Of a stretch of DNA of 64,000 nt, positions 50,742 to 63,342 are shown in pieces. Source of the DNA: Platerodrilus igneus. Lineage: Eukaryota; Arthropoda; Insecta; Coleoptera; Lycidae. The notes under the pieces were generated by a model. It made no database searches and was not told the origin of the DNA. It saw only the letters and a list, made by a program, of their open reading frames with translations. The first letter of the stretch is position 1, and each line of letters opens with the position of its first letter. The DNA lies in NCBI GenBank assembly GCA_036346225.1, contig JARFIW010001104.1:8768001-8832000 (forward strand), read 5' to 3'. The position numbers were made by a program, and so were the translations under genes.

Positions 50742-51249
50742 CTCAAACCACTAATATCAGTTTTTTATTTATACTATCTTTTGTAATAAAATGTGATACA
50801 TTTCAAGAAATAGTCTTTTTGTTTATCTTTCTCTAATTCTAAAATTTTGGATTTTGAAATCTATTCTATGATCTAAATTAGCTGAATGACTCGATAAAGC
50901 ACAGGAATTTGGTTTAACTTTTATGTCACTTCTGTGTTGAATAATACGTTGATTTAAGGATTGACATGTTTGTCCAATATACAGGCCATTACAATCTAAA
51001 CAATTTATTTGGTACACAATATTTTTTGTAATAGTTCGGTGTTTTATCTTTTAATTTTGAAAAGAGATTATTGACTGTTAATATATTTTTCTTTGCATAC
51101 CGAAAATTATAATTTTTAAATACCTTAATTAGCTTATGAGTTAATTCATTGTCTATATTGGGTATTGTTTTATATATTTCTAAATTTTTGCTGTTGTTAT
51201 TACTTGTGTTATTTTTGTAAGAAAAAACAAATAAAGCTTTATGTAGCAA
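50742..51249 (-). pseudogene. Penelope-like element 3' end (linker and GIY-YIG), minus
   Basis: The minus strand reads LTHKLIKVFKNYNFRYAKKN and TVNNLFSKLKDKTPNYYKK, then, after a frame change near 51010, VYQINCLDCNGLYIGQTCQS, RIIQHRSDIK and CALSSHSANLDHRIDF. This is the linker and the first part of the GIY-YIG endonuclease of a PLE, from a family distinct from the 27-31 kb copies. It is 5'-truncated at 51249, where it meets the oppositely oriented copy, and stops early at 50823. The 3' flank begins at the end of the tandem duplication. Confidence 0.8.
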
Positions 51250-51583
51250 TTTAGTGTATAAAATTCAATGTGAATGCAAAGCTTCCTACGTAGGCCAAAC
51301 CAAACAGTGGCTCCGAAATCGCATGACACAACACAAAAGTGATGCAAAATTAGGAAAAACTTCTTGTGCTCTTTCTATACATTTATACAATACAAAACAC
51401 AAAGTCAATTATGATAATGTAAAAATTTTAGATATAGAAAGCAATTACAAAAAAAGACTTTTCTTAGAATCATTTCATATAAACCAAGAACAAAATTCCA
51501 TCAATCACAAAGAAGACATCAATAATTTACATACAGTTTACTTATACCTATACACTTTTAATTCAAAAAAAATATACTAACTA
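51250..51583 (+). pseudogene. Penelope-like element 3' end (GIY-YIG), plus
   Basis: One open frame of about 108 codons: VYKIQCECKASYVGQTKQWL, RMTQHKSDAKLGKTSCALSI, DNVKILDIESNYKKRLFLES and FHINQEQNSINHKEDINNLH, ending at TAA 51578-51580. This is a nearly complete GIY-YIG domain with the typical RLFLE segment. It begins at the first nuclease strand, with RT and linker absent. It is placed head-to-head (5' to 5') with the minus-strand PLE fragment, four bases away, and differs from it at most positions. Confidence 0.85.
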
Positions 51584-52151
51584 TAATGATATTGCTTACA
51601 CACAGAATTCTATTTAATTTAAGTCAAAAGTCAACCTGTTTACTACACCTGTAAAAATATATGATTTTAAAATCTAACTATTTTTATGCAACCCATCATA
51701 CAAAAAATTTTTTTACAAATAAACCACATACTACTATTTAAATAAAATATATAAGCAAATAGTGTCATAATTTGTTGATTGATGTCATCCTTGATTCTAC
51801 ATTTTTGTCAAATAAGTGAACTGACATTTCATTCAAAATTTAAAATTAATTTTAATTCTTAATCAGTAATATTACAAGCTTCCTTCTGTTACTTTTATTA
51901 TGGGTGAATACATAAAATAATTTTATCAAGTAATAAGTAAGTTAAACATATATTACCTGTTATATGAATTACCTATTTGTATACTTTTTCATGTAGATCG
52001 ATGATTAAGGTGTAAATTATCACCGAAACGTACGATTTAATACAAATGATACACATTTAATGTTTTGTGTTTAATTTATGAGCGACTTTATCCCAAGAAC
52101 CAAAAAACAAAATCTTTTCTAATTTAACTACGCTCAAGAATTATCAAGAAC

Positions 52152-52156
<5 letters not shown>
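51584..52156 (+). other. PLE 3' flank with hammerhead-like motif
   Basis: Non-coding sequence after the plus-strand PLE stop. At 51997-52037 it reads TCGATGATTAAGGTG, an AT loop, then CACCGAAACGTACG: a GGTG/CACC stem followed by GAAAC, as in a hammerhead stem II, with a 5' core CGATGA that lacks one base of CTGATGA. It may be a decayed pseudo-LTR. Confidence 0.4.

Positions 52157-52194
<38 letters not shown>
52157..52194. repeat. (AT)n tract
   Basis: AT microsatellite at the junction of the PLE 3' flank and LTR D. Confidence 0.9.
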
Positions 52195-52201
<7 letters not shown>

Positions 52202-54204
52202 GTTTCAAAAGATCAAAAATAAATATAAACAAAGCAATTTCAAAACACCCTGTATAAAGGAACAACCAGAAATTACGTGCGAAGGTTGTATTCGTTAATT
52301 CATTTTTAAGTATCTGGTATTAACGAAATTTTATAAATAATTAATGAAATTTAAGTAGGTTTGCTAAGAAATTAAATGGTAAAAGCCAATGCCATTAATT
52401 TATTAATTAATTTGAATTTAATTGAACGATTATAAGTTAAAAACCCAATAATACCAAAGATGAGACGCGTTGCTAGCGTACAAATATATCAGGAGGGTTG
52501 AAATACGTGGAAAATCCAAATTGTAGAAGTGTTATTTAAAATGTTACGATAGAACACCTGCGTATTTTTCTAAAGGTCAAGTTCTGCTTAAACTGTGTAG
52601 ATAACAAATGGTTACAGAGAACGTCGGATAAACCGTCGCTTATATTCACGGGAAATGCTAATGAGGGGGTTATTTAACTCACGTAGACAGTCCACGTGTG
52701 TAAACAGCGAACAAACAAGGATATCGATTTTTCAACCACTCAAGCGAGGTTATACAGAGACGTAGAAAACGTATAAGCATGCGACCACAATAGTAGAGGA
52801 GGGATTTGAGAAACGTCATTAAGTCTACGATTGGTCGATACGTTAGTTCAACTTAGCATAGACACGAGGATAGTGTAGCGTGATATTCTTAAAATTTTAT
52901 AACGAGGTATTGAAATTCGCAGATTTGAAATTGGGGTTGAGTGCAAAATTGTGAGAATGTGTGTTGTGTGAGCGGGATTTCGGATAACTGGGGGCCTGGA
53001 GAGGTTACAGTCGAAAGACATAAATACTCTAGAGAACTAGGACTAGCTCTCTTTTGTCTTTCAACTTCGTGCCTTATTATTTCGATCGTCCCAAAGGCAC
53101 GTATAAAAATTGACACAAAGTTTTAAGTATTAACAAATAATTTAAATTGTATTGCTTAAGTGATAGCCTCTAAATTAATTAAAAACGCGGTTAGTGTGCC
53201 GAAATTGCTTATTTTAATTTGAGGTATCACCTATAATTTATTATCAACCCGTGTCGGGACATTAAATAGCGTAGATTACTGTGAAATAAAATTTGGAATT
53301 TGGTTACACCGAGAAGGAGGCGTTGGCGGATCCACTGAAATGGAAGTCGTCTAGTAATTGAGAGAATCGACCTGCAGACCTGGTAGAAAATTACATGGCA
53401 TCATCTACAGAGCGAAGATCTTCTAGAAATTCCAGGTAACGATTTAAATTTGTGATTCCTATAAACTGTAAATATTGGGGTGGCGTATGAGAGTGTTTTT
53501 CAAGGTAGTGTGAATTATTTACGTATTGAACAGAATATGTGTAAATAACTTTATTACGGTATTTAACTAGAAATGGAAGGTGTCTAGAAAGCTTTTAAAC
53601 GTTCCATCAGAACGTGAAATTTTGTGAAGAGTTCATGGCTTTGTTTTTTTTTTTGGTTTTAGAGTATGCAAAGTAGAAGGGCATACATTAATTGGGTTAT
53701 TATGAGCTCACCATATCCCACAGTTTACGTAGAGTATTAAAATAAATAAATAAATTATAATGAAGGAATTTTAGAGAAGGTATTATTCAAGGTCCATTTA
53801 CTCCGCGTACATTTTAAGTGTTTGATGAGTTTAAAATTAAATAAAGGACATTACAAAATAAGGGTTACTGAAGTGTAACGTGAACAATAAAATAATAATG
53901 ATTTGCATTTGTAAATAAGAATAAATAAAAGATTGTATGTTTGTTGTATTTTGTGGTTTTATTGGGCGTGTGCGTGAATGATAGGATTTATGAATGAATA
54001 TAGCTATCCAAAAGGAGGTCCCAATGAGCTAGCCGGAAGCAGTTGAAGAAGGCCGTTCAACTGAGGAAGAGAGGAAAACGGGTAAGCAATATCTTTTTTG
54101 ACTTATTTAAATTTTTGGAAATTTTTCTATTTTCGAATTTGAAAATTTTATATTATTTCCGAAAATAATTTTTGTTGGTGAGAATTTTACCCGAGTAACC
54201 ACGG

Positions 54205-54206
<2 letters not shown>
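52195..54206 (+). mobile_element. Solo LTR D, 2.0 kb
   Basis: Begins TATAGTGG (compare TGTTGTGG in LTR C) after an AT tract and ends TAACCACGGCA before another. The polyadenylation region AATAAAAGATTGTATG (53934) and the 3' 250 bp match LTR C. The splice donor CCAG|GTAACG at 53436 lies 770 bp from the end, against 737 bp in LTR C. Its 5' half matches, inverted, the LTR at 18601-20724. ORFs inside show no known protein. Confidence 0.72.

Positions 54207-54240
<34 letters not shown>
54207..54240. repeat. (AT)n tract
   Basis: AT microsatellite between LTR D and LTR E. Confidence 0.9.
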
Positions 54241-54241
<1 letters not shown>

Positions 54242-55917
54242 TTTTTGTTGTTAAATTTAATTTTGTTTAAAATGGCCAAATAAAATGATTCATATATCAG
54301 ATCCAGTAATTCAAAAACTATATTTTGCCGTACTTTACATATGCTAAAGTATTTACCATGTTAGTTTGAAACGTTGGCCAAAAGGTAAACTAAATGACTT
54401 GATGACGTTGATAAAATGCACAGTGCTCAAGGTTTTATACTAAGTTGAAATGTAATAAGCCATTGAAAGTACATTTGCCGTCTGAAAACCGGATGCGTCT
54501 ACGGATGTCTACTATCAACCAAGCATCCAGGTCTTGTGTGAATTATTTTGGCTTTTTATTTAAATAGAATCAACTTTTGGACGAATTTGTAAATTCAAAA
54601 TTATAAGTTAATAGCAGTATCAAATATAATTGGAGAATTGTGAAGTATTTAGGACCAATGATAGAATTTAGGAATGTATAAAGACAATAGTGAAGGTATT
54701 TGTGACACCAAAAAAGGACAAATTGTTATTGGATATTTTATGTATGTAAAATGTAATTAAGTAAGCTAGTTTTGTTGTGCTTATTGCCTAGGAGAGTAAA
54801 CAAGATGATTCTTTTCGATTAAATTTAGTATAAAGACGTGTTTTGCAAACCTGCGTTAAAGTTGTTATATATTTTGAAAAATAAATGTGTTTGAATTTAA
54901 ATAGTCTGATTTATTAAAGTGGAGGTACAAGAAGCATCGGTGGTTAAATAAGCAACAGCGACGTTAAAAGAAGTGTAAAGATTGGTGATAGTGCGACGGG
55001 AAAGCAACGAATATTTAATTGGATTTGGATAGAGGTTTAAAGGCAGAAGGATATAGAGTGGTTTTAGTGCGACGGGAAAGCAACGAATATATAAATAGAT
55101 TTGGGATTGATTTGGATAGAGATTTGAAGGCAGTAGGACATCGAGTGGGACATCGAATTTATAGCAGGGCATTGAGTGATTTGGAACAGGACGGCGGGTA
55201 GATTTGGATTGATTACGAAAAGGCGGACGGATTAATTGGAGCACGAAGAGGGAAAATAGGAGAGCAGCAATTGCAGGGGAAGATTCAACGAAAAAAAGGA
55301 ACACGGAAGGATTAGCGCAGGGGAAGTAATTACAACGGTTTGTCAAAATTCTAAAATTCGGGTTATTCATTTCAGATTTGGGGTCATCAAAATTGTACTA
55401 AGACACCTGGAGGCGATACGAAAGTTCAATAGTGATTGTGAGTCCATGTAAAGACGCATACGGCGACTAAGATCGTGAGCCAGCAGCATTTAAAAAGGGC
55501 ATCAGCGAAGTATAATTCAGGTGAGTACCGTGCAATATCATAAAACGTCAAAAAAAAGTCAGAAATTGTGTACATTAATTAATTTGGCACAAAGCTACGT
55601 TGATCAGTAAAATTTGGCATATACAGTAGTAAATTCATATAAAAGTAGTAAAACAAAAGAGTGTGAAGTTTGGTTGGGCAGTGCTCATCTACTTACGACT
55701 GAACCCACGGTAAGCAGATGAACACCCTGAGATAAAGAGTTCATATAGTCGAGGCATAATAATAGTAAACATTTTAATTAGATAACCAACCAAACGTTGC
55801 TAAAGCACATTATATAGAAGTCATTCATTTAATAATAAAAATAAGGGCGACGACAAAAGTAGTGCATAAATAATTCATATTTAAATAAATAAAAATAATA
55901 AAAGTAATAAAGGGGGA

Positions 55918-55918
<1 letters not shown>
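54241..55918 (+). mobile_element. Solo LTR E, diverged relative of the 34948 element LTR
   Basis: Aligns along its length with 34948-36705. Shared landmarks are TTTGCCGTACTTTACATATG, GACGTTGATAAAATGCAC, ATTTGCCGTC, GGTCATCAAAATTGT, CACCTGGAGGC and the donor CAG|GTGAGTACCGT at 55521. It ends AAAGGGGGAG at a (TA)n tract. Divergence is high, so it is an older relative. The 157-codon minus-strand frame inside (54897-55370) is best seen as a by-product of the G/A-rich repeats. Confidence 0.78.

Positions 55919-55967
<49 letters not shown>
55919..55967. repeat. (TA)n tract
   Basis: TA microsatellite of about 49 bp after LTR E. Confidence 0.92.
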
Positions 55968-55970
<3 letters not shown>

Positions 55971-56200
55971 GATAAGGGGTCACGGGAGGTCATTGAAACC
56001 CAAATTCTACAAATAAATCCCATCAAGATATAAAAGAATCCGGAATAAATAGAAATTTCCGTAAATTCATGGTTACGACTTGTATAATACAAGCGTACTT
56101 CTATACATTGTTGTACAAGCGATAATCACTGTATAATATAAGCGTATTGTAAATAAATAGCAAATAGTTGTATATGTAAAAATAGTTATTTTTTTAGATA
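55968..56200 (+). mobile_element. LTR 5' fragment
   Basis: TGTGATAAGGGGTCACGGG directly after the TA tract resembles the starts of the LTRs at 20761 and 43671 (GATAAGGG, AGGGTCAC). The match fades within about 200 bp, so it is a truncated copy at best. Confidence 0.35.
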
Positions 56201-56341
56201 CCTTAAAAAGCATTCAATGCTAACGGAAATCGATCATTTTAAGATAAATACAAAAGCCATTTATTTTCACTTATTAATTATCAATACATTTTCTATAAAA
56301 ATGCTTTCATTTGCTATAAATAACATAGGTTAGTGCTAACT

Positions 56342-56482
56342 TTTCGCATTTAGCATAAACACTACAATCAATATGGTATTTAAAACCCTAATTTTAATCT
56401 TAACATACGTTTTACCGTGTAAGCAAGTATTTGCTATAAAATGCAACTAATTTGCACTAGAAATCCATTAAAGCTTAAATTA
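56342..56482. repeat. 141-bp repeat, copy 1
   Basis: Identical over all 141 bp to 58749-58889, same orientation. Starts TTTCGCATTTAGCATAAACA. No coding sequence and no obvious terminal repeats. Confidence 0.93.
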
Positions 56483-56534
56483 GAATTATTTATTATTATT
56501 ATTTATTATTAGATTATTTGGCGATTCGTGAGTC

Positions 56535-56725
56535 TCTTGTAGGCGGCTTCGTGGATCAGATAGACTCGTGTATGAATGCTGGTTCCGAGGTCCCGTGTAC
56601 GATTTCCGACACAGACCACTTGGGGAATGTTAAGCGAACATTTTTCACAAAAATTTGCTCTTATTCGAATGAGAGATAAAATGTAGGTCCTATGTGTATG
56701 TGTTGTCACGCACGTTAAAAATCCC
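56535..56725 (+). mobile_element. tRNA-derived SINE-like sequence
   Basis: GCGGCTTCGTGGATCAGATA (A-box-like, about 56553) and GAGGTCCCGTGTACGATTTCC (B-box-like, about 56589-56607) have tRNA-gene spacing and resemble arthropod tRNA-derived SINE heads. The tail after 56615 is unrelated to a tRNA. Pol III promoter strength looks poor because the B box has an extra base. Confidence 0.42.
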
Positions 56726-56929
56726 TACCTTGTTTGAAACAGTTCACGGACAACACAATGATCTATACAGGAATAATGTGCCTGCTAAACTTTAAACCAG
56801 CGTCCGTTTGTCGGAAAGCAGCTTGTTTTTGTGAAGTTTATAGTGTCGGCAACTCAGCTACTGTAAAAGTCAAAAAGAGCACGACTTGCGACTATTATAT
56901 CAATGGATTTATAACAGAGTCGTAAATAG

Positions 56930-57180
56930 ACCACGTAGGGGTGGTTGGGTAAGAGGGATTGGCGGAGGATTTTGAGGGAGGGGTGGGAGTGGTGGTGGGG
57001 TGGAGTGGACTGGAGGAGAAGGAAGAGGAAGTGGTGTTGGAGATGGTAGGGGCGGCGGGGGCGGTGGAAGTGGTATAGGTGGCGGCGGCGGCGGTGGGTG
57101 TGGTGGTGGCCGCGGCGGCAGCGGCGATGGGGGGTGGCGGTTGCGGTGGCGTTTGTGTGTGTGTGTATGTGTGTGTGTTG
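56930..57180 (+). repeat. GGT/GGC-rich low-complexity tract with (GT)n
   Basis: G-rich sequence, GGTGGTGG/GGCGGCGG type, ending in (GTGTGT). Open in several frames only because of its composition (poly-Gly or poly-Ala/Pro); not a gene. Confidence 0.85.
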
Positions 57181-57449
57181 TGGTGAAAATTTGCCGACAA
57201 AACTAATAGCGCATATGCAGGCATTAAATTTTTATGTAAATACCCAAGTATTAGTAAGCGATCACCACAACCGTATAGGACGCTCCCCCCTTTCCATTTA
57301 CGGTCCTGACTTAATTACACTAAGGATAAAGATAGTTTCATCTGTATGTCATTCCCACATTTTTATGGAAAGGTATACGGTCACCTTAACACGGGGGGGT
57401 TCGACAAGCATTTTGGGAAGCTCAAATAAAAAACGTTTTTGATAGCATC

Positions 57450-57650
57450 ACATATATATTGATGTGATTAGAGATCATGGAGAGGTCATGTTGCATTATC
57501 TCATAAATATCCAATGTCGTATACTCGAGCAACATCGTGAAAAACCCCAATTATGTAAATTTTAATTTGCTTAGAAAACGTATTTTTGAAGTGCCGGTAT
57601 AGAAACTATAAATGTATAAAAACCGTGTTGATTGCATAGTTTAATGACAA
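57450..57650 (+). repeat. Diverged repeat, copy 1
   Basis: ATATATTGATGTGATTAGAG, GAGGTCAT, CGTATACTCGAG and TATAAAAACCGTG recur in the same order at 59580-59750. About 75-80% similar by eye. Confidence 0.65.
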
Positions 57651-58195
57651 CTGATTAGTTCGAATTTTATGTAACAATCTATTAACTAAGTTGACTTTGT
57701 ATTATGTTAAGTTCTTTATTCAAACTATCATCATTGTCTAAAATAACGCATAAAACGAAATATTATTTTGTTCCATAGGTGGCTTCCATAATGTATAACA
57801 TTTTTTTAAAGTGATGGTTTCGCACGAACGAAGCATGTAACAGTTTAAATTTTTCTGTTACCAATCTTGTTGGTTAGGCAATGTATTCTACTTATTCTGA
57901 TAGATAGACAACCATACATACAGACCTCTTAAGAACGTGTTTTGGTTGAAACATTTTGTTCGTTAATTTTAGAAACCATCTGCGCTTAGGAGGGATATTA
58001 TCTACTTTGTTAAATACGCAAATTTGGTCTTCCTTTTTGATTTAAGCACTGCACGAAAATGGGTCTTCCTAATTGTGAATTTGAGCTTATCCTGAAAAGC
58101 ATCAAGTACTTAGGTGCTCATACCATAATTTGTTCACTTTGTTATAATTGTAAAGTCGAAAGTGGGTAAATTTACTTCGCTTTTATTAATTTCAG

Positions 58196-58342
58196 CTTTT
58201 AATTACGGATTCACGAGACATTAAATTATTGCGAGAAGCACGCAATAATCAATTATTCACGAAAGCACGTGGAAATAATTCTGATTCTGGCGTATTCACT
58301 CTGGTATTAGAAATACGTATTATTTTAATAGAATTCACACAC
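58196..58342 (+). other. Possible exon
   Basis: TTTTATTAATTTCAG precedes a frame open for about 49 codons (LLITDSRDIKLLREARNNQL, then KARGNNSDSGVF) that meets CACACG|GTAAAT, a moderate donor, and a stop two codons later. Composition looks protein-like, but I know no family. If real it could be a downstream exon of the gene at 33827, but chance is as likely. Confidence 0.2.
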
Positions 58343-58748
58343 GGTAAATTCTAACCACTAAGTTTGGGACATTTCAAACACTATTCGTTGCCACTCTGAA
58401 CGCACCCAGCAATGCAGCCATCATTTCTGAAGAGTATTGTTAGTAATTGTCCGTATAACCAATCTACAGTTTAATAAGTTATTTTGCATGGAATCCACAA
58501 AATGCGTTTAGGTGATGGAATCGTAAATTATGGAAAGCCATTGACTGTGCACGCTCTTCAATTGTGTTTTTTTAAGCTGCTGTCTTCACCGATGTCTTCT
58601 TTGTTGGAGCCGTAATTGGAATTCTGGTTGAGGCCCCTAGGTAACATCGCTATCAACTTATTTATCAGGTGACAACTATCTACATACCAAACACGCAAAC
58701 AGGTATTACAAATTTTATTCCCCTAATAATGGCAAAATTTTAATTCTA

Positions 58749-58889
58749 TTTCGCATTTAGCATAAACACTACAATCAATATGGTATTTAAAACCCTAATT
58801 TTAATCTTAACATACGTTTTACCGTGTAAGCAAGTATTTGCTATAAAATGCAACTAATTTGCACTAGAAATCCATTAAAGCTTAAATTA
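58749..58889. repeat. 141-bp repeat, copy 2
   Basis: Perfect copy of 56342-56482. The spacing is 2407 bp. Confidence 0.93.
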
Positions 58890-59544
58890 ATTAGCTTTTG
58901 TATAGCATAAAAACATTGTAAATAAAAACATGTTCTCGTATTTTCGAGAGAAATTGAGAAAAAATACGTCAATATGTATGAACTTATTAATAAATAAACG
59001 TTTACTTTAAGAAACGGGTCAAACATTTAAAAGAACCATAAAATTCATAAAATAACTTATAACAGTTATTTATTACTTTTCGTAATTACTAGATTAGTTT
59101 GCGACTCCACAATAACCTTGGGTGTTAAACAAACACGAGCTGCGCACGTCACTAATAACTGGAACGAGATAACGAGGTAATTAAGCTCAACAATTTTGAA
59201 GGCTATTGAGGATTTCCACGAAATTACCTAATATCGGTGTATATTATTGGAAATGGAATTGTGCAAATACTACTATGTTCTAGAAATAGATAATTTTGTA
59301 TACATATATAAGGAAGCATTTATTAAATAAAGTCATTCATAAATTCGAGCGCGAAATGTTTTTTTGATTTAAGTCGCGAGCTGTTGCTTTGCGAAAATGA
59401 TATTTGAAGTATGCAGTAACCATACTGTAATTTAATAATTGCGATGTTACAATGAATAAAGAAGTGATGTTTTAAACGTACTAAGAAATTTAAGCCGTTG
59501 CGGACATATTTTCATTTGAACTTTTCTACATACAATGATAGGAA

Positions 59545-59750
59545 ACACCCTGAAATTTAGCACGTCATTATGGAACACCCTGTATATATTGATGTGATTG
59601 AAGTCATAGAGAGGTCATATTGCAGCATCATTTAATAAACATCCGACTTCGTATACTCGAGAAAATTCAACCTAAGTGCCAGGTATAAAATGTATCATCA
59701 ATGCATAAAAACCGTAATGATTAGATAGTTTAATAACGAAAGGATCGTGT
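59545..59750 (+). repeat. Diverged repeat, copy 2, with mariner-type ends
   Basis: Matches 57450-57650. It is preceded by GGAAACACCCTG (59550) and GGAACACCCTGTATA (59573), which look like the outward ends of mariner-like elements (inverted repeat type TACAGGGTGTTCC). No transposase is near. Confidence 0.5.
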
Positions 59751-62700
59751 TATTGATAAGAAAAAAAACGGCATTTGTTATGTTTGACGTATAAACGTGC
59801 GCCTATTGGAAGATTTCATCCATTAAAACCTGGTTATTAAAAGATTTCAGTTTAATAAGTTAGTGATCAATTTGCGTTAAAACCCATACAAATACTCCAA
59901 AGAAATCTTCATTTGCAATTAATAATCAAAACAGTTTCATTTGTAAGTAATCCTATCCAAAGACGTAAATTTTGTGTAAAGCTGCGTGTATAAAATACTC
60001 GTAAATGCATGTCAAGTTTATGTTGAAATTGCATTTTCTAAAGGAAATTTTATTTAAGTGTGTTTATTGACTCCATGTTCTAGAACAATCAAATGTTGAA
60101 GTAAAAACGACGTGAATAGTTTGGAGCTATAGTAAAAGTACGTTAGTATCTTTAATTGAGAAGCTAGATAATGAACTTTTGTTTTAGAGAACGATAAAAT
60201 CTTGTAAAAACCGCATATGTAAACGACATCAATTATTATATAACCCAAGGCGCTAATAAAAGATAGTGGAACAATAAATCTCGGAAGTTGTCAGCCGACG
60301 TAGGTGTGACACACTTTCTAAACGAACGGGAACTGTAGTAGAATAACACACCCACCTTCACGAACAATTCAAACATAAAAACAACACACTAGATGCGTCG
60401 CGAAAATTCCCGAAGCCTACTTCAGAAAAGGCTCGTCTTATAAAGGCCAATAGGTCTTGAATAGAGGTCAGTCTTGATCGAAGCTTCGATGTTGGCATAT
60501 TATTGCCGAGAATAGATAATACGTTTATCTCTTAAAGTACTATCTAACATATGCAGTATTTAGTAGTGAAAATTATTTAAATTGCGGTTTTAAGAGGAGT
60601 GTCACTCGAATCGCCGACGTTAAAGTGTTTATTGATTCTTAGACGTAAGAAGATTATTTCTACAGTGGTTTCATAATGGAAAATAGATAACTAAAAATAA
60701 TTTAAAATTTCACAAGATCAAGTTTCTCAATTGGAATAAGACATATGTGGTTGGAATGATTTGCTATACATTATATAGATCAATTGTCATGAAAATGTTT
60801 ACTTTGTAAAACGATTTAAACGATTTTTGGGTTTGGATTAGTAATTACGTTCTGGAAGAAGCCAACAACAAAAAGATATGTAACGGTAAAATAAATATAT
60901 CTTGTTTAAATTTTTAACGGACTTATTTCTCGATTAATTAGTTAAGTTACTTAATGGAATTTTCCTGTGCGCGAGTCTTTTGAATTTAAGAGTAAGAGTT
61001 GTGTGCAAAAGTCAATATAATTTAATTTTAAAAGGGTTGACAAACCTACGATACATGTTTTCGCCATTACAGAAGGTGATTATTGAACCTAACTGAATTT
61101 AAATAAGTTGAATACGGTGTTAAAGGGGAAGATATTAAATTACATGACTTATTAAGATAAATTTGTACATATTAAAATATTTAATTATGGTGTTGTTTTG
61201 AAAATTTAAATTTGTGAATAATATTATTGTTTTAAAAGATATTTGGGCCAATAATAAAATTTGTGTTGGGGAAGAATTTTTTCGATTTATTTTAATTTTA
61301 TTCGTATAAAAATTTTAAATAATAAGATGGAACTAACTTATTTCGCCAAACCAAATGTCTGAAAACAGCTAAAAGAAAGATGAAAAATAAAAGGTATCTG
61401 GATTCGAAGTACATTTTGGAATGGTTTCCAATTGGTCAATAGGGTGATTCAAAAAGATAAAAATCTAAATAGCAGTTCATAATTAACTTTTAATTTAATT
61501 TTCTTGGCCAAAATCAGGTGAGTTACAAAACCGCAAATTCCCAACAGGAATAGTTAAATGTCATAGAAAGGTGTTAATTTAAATATAAAATATAAAATGA
61601 AGCGTCTCTTGAAAAGATCTCTCAGGACTATTTCCGGTCAGCGGACCGTAACAACCTCCTATTTATTTGCCAGTTTAATTTCTTCCGCATGTTGGAGACT
61701 TGTCGCGTTTTCATATCTCTTTCGCGGTTATTTAAATAAATTTTTCATTTGAAAAGTCTAACAGCTAATAAGACAAGAGAAGCTTTTCGAAATAGAACGA
61801 TCGGATATGTAGTAGCATTTAAAATGTGACAATATCATAGAGTTGTCAGAGTCAGATTTGTAAATAATAAACGCGCTGTGGGTGGTACAATCGCTCCAGA
61901 GCAGCCTTCGTGCCGTTATCACCGATATTTTATTTGAAGCGTTTTCTGGTGTGCTGGGCACTTGTATGTTCTTAGAAAATGGAAATGTCGGGATTTGCAA
62001 TTTCTATTTAAATGAAAACTTGATAGAACATGAATACGGACACCACTTATATAATACCCGGAAAAGCATACCAAAGGGTGCATGACGTCTATTTACTGTT
62101 GGAGGATTTATCTTTAAGTAAGTCTTTGTGGATATTTTCTGCTGACTTTTTAACCGCCAGTAAATTCGAATTCAATTTAGATCGAGGAATATTATCAATC
62201 TAAGAGACAAAATAGTCTCAGAACAAAACTTCTACTTCTTAACTGTTAAACCATTACCACTTCTTCCCAGCAGCGGCGGGTTGCGATGTCAGGCCAAGTA
62301 AAGCGGATTTGGGTACAAGCTTTTTCAAAACGATAACGTTTTTCATAATTACATTTAATAGTTGTTACATTTAAAGTTAACATTTGATGTATTGACATAT
62401 GTTATTCAGTGAAATATTTCAATAATTGAAAGCTCGTACAATTTTAACAAAGAGTCTATTACGTGCAAAAACGTTACGAATGCAGTGTAATGTTCAGTTT
62501 AGTTTACACTCAAGAGGTCTGAGGCAACGTAACAGTTTTGCAGCTGCACCGACTAGCTGCGGTGATGTTGGAAATGGTGGTGATGTTGATGGTTGTGGGG
62601 GTTCTTATAAAAAGTACAAATGCAAAACTACTGAATTTCTCAATTAATAACTTATCTCGGAAAGGTTTTATTTATATGTGTTTTATCGCAATGAAATGGG

Positions 62701-63340
62701 CGTCGAACAACAACGTTCCCGGGATGTTCTAGACGGAACGCGGTTGTCAAAGTAGGTTCTTTTGCTCACGTTAGTTAATGCTTTACTGAATTCGGCGGAT
62801 CTTCTATTTCAAATGAGACAACACATCAAACGACACCTAACCTATGGATTATTTCAAAGTATTGCCATAAGGCCAATTTAAAACAACAAAAAAGGAACCT
62901 AATTTTCTACGTTTTATTGGCTGGCTAGATAAACGCTTATCATCATCATTAGGTCTTCAGTCCTGGAACTGGTTAGACGCGTACCTTGATTGTTTTCTAT
63001 TCTTTCCCTGAAATTTGCACAGTCTGCATCTATCACTATCTGCATGCGAAAGTTTGATCTCAGTCTATCTTTACCTTTTTTTCGTATATCTGCTTGTAAT
63101 ATATCCCATACTATTCCCTAGAAATGCCTTAGAACGTATCCTGTTCTTCTATTTCTCCTATTTTTGTTTGTTTTCCACAGATAGCTTTATTCCTCTACTA
63201 TTTCTATAATCTATTTGTTATTAACTTTGTCTGTCCATGCTACCATCCTCATACATATGAAGTACAACATTCCAGAAGGCTTCTGTCTCTTTCTGTCTGC
63301 TTTTCCTACTGCCCTATTTCATAGATGTACTGTGCATAGA
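59751..63340. other. Unassigned AT-rich sequence
   Basis: No recognised gene or transposon protein. Short open frames at 60054-60248, 61758-62085 and 62426-62732 have no reliable family signature. Confidence 0.45.
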
Positions 63341-63342
63341 TG

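Noticed and set aside
54897..55370. 157-codon minus-strand open frame
   Set aside because: Lies inside solo LTR E, where the G/A-rich plus strand suppresses stops on the other strand; the equivalent frame in the LTR at 34948 is broken.
57000..57206. Glycine-rich 'protein'
   Set aside because: Pure GGT/GGC low-complexity sequence next to a (GT)n run.
61882..62085. 67-codon frame with HEYGHH, resembling an HExxH zinc-protease motif
   Set aside because: Too short, no other metalloprotease feature, and the motif is expected by chance at this scale.
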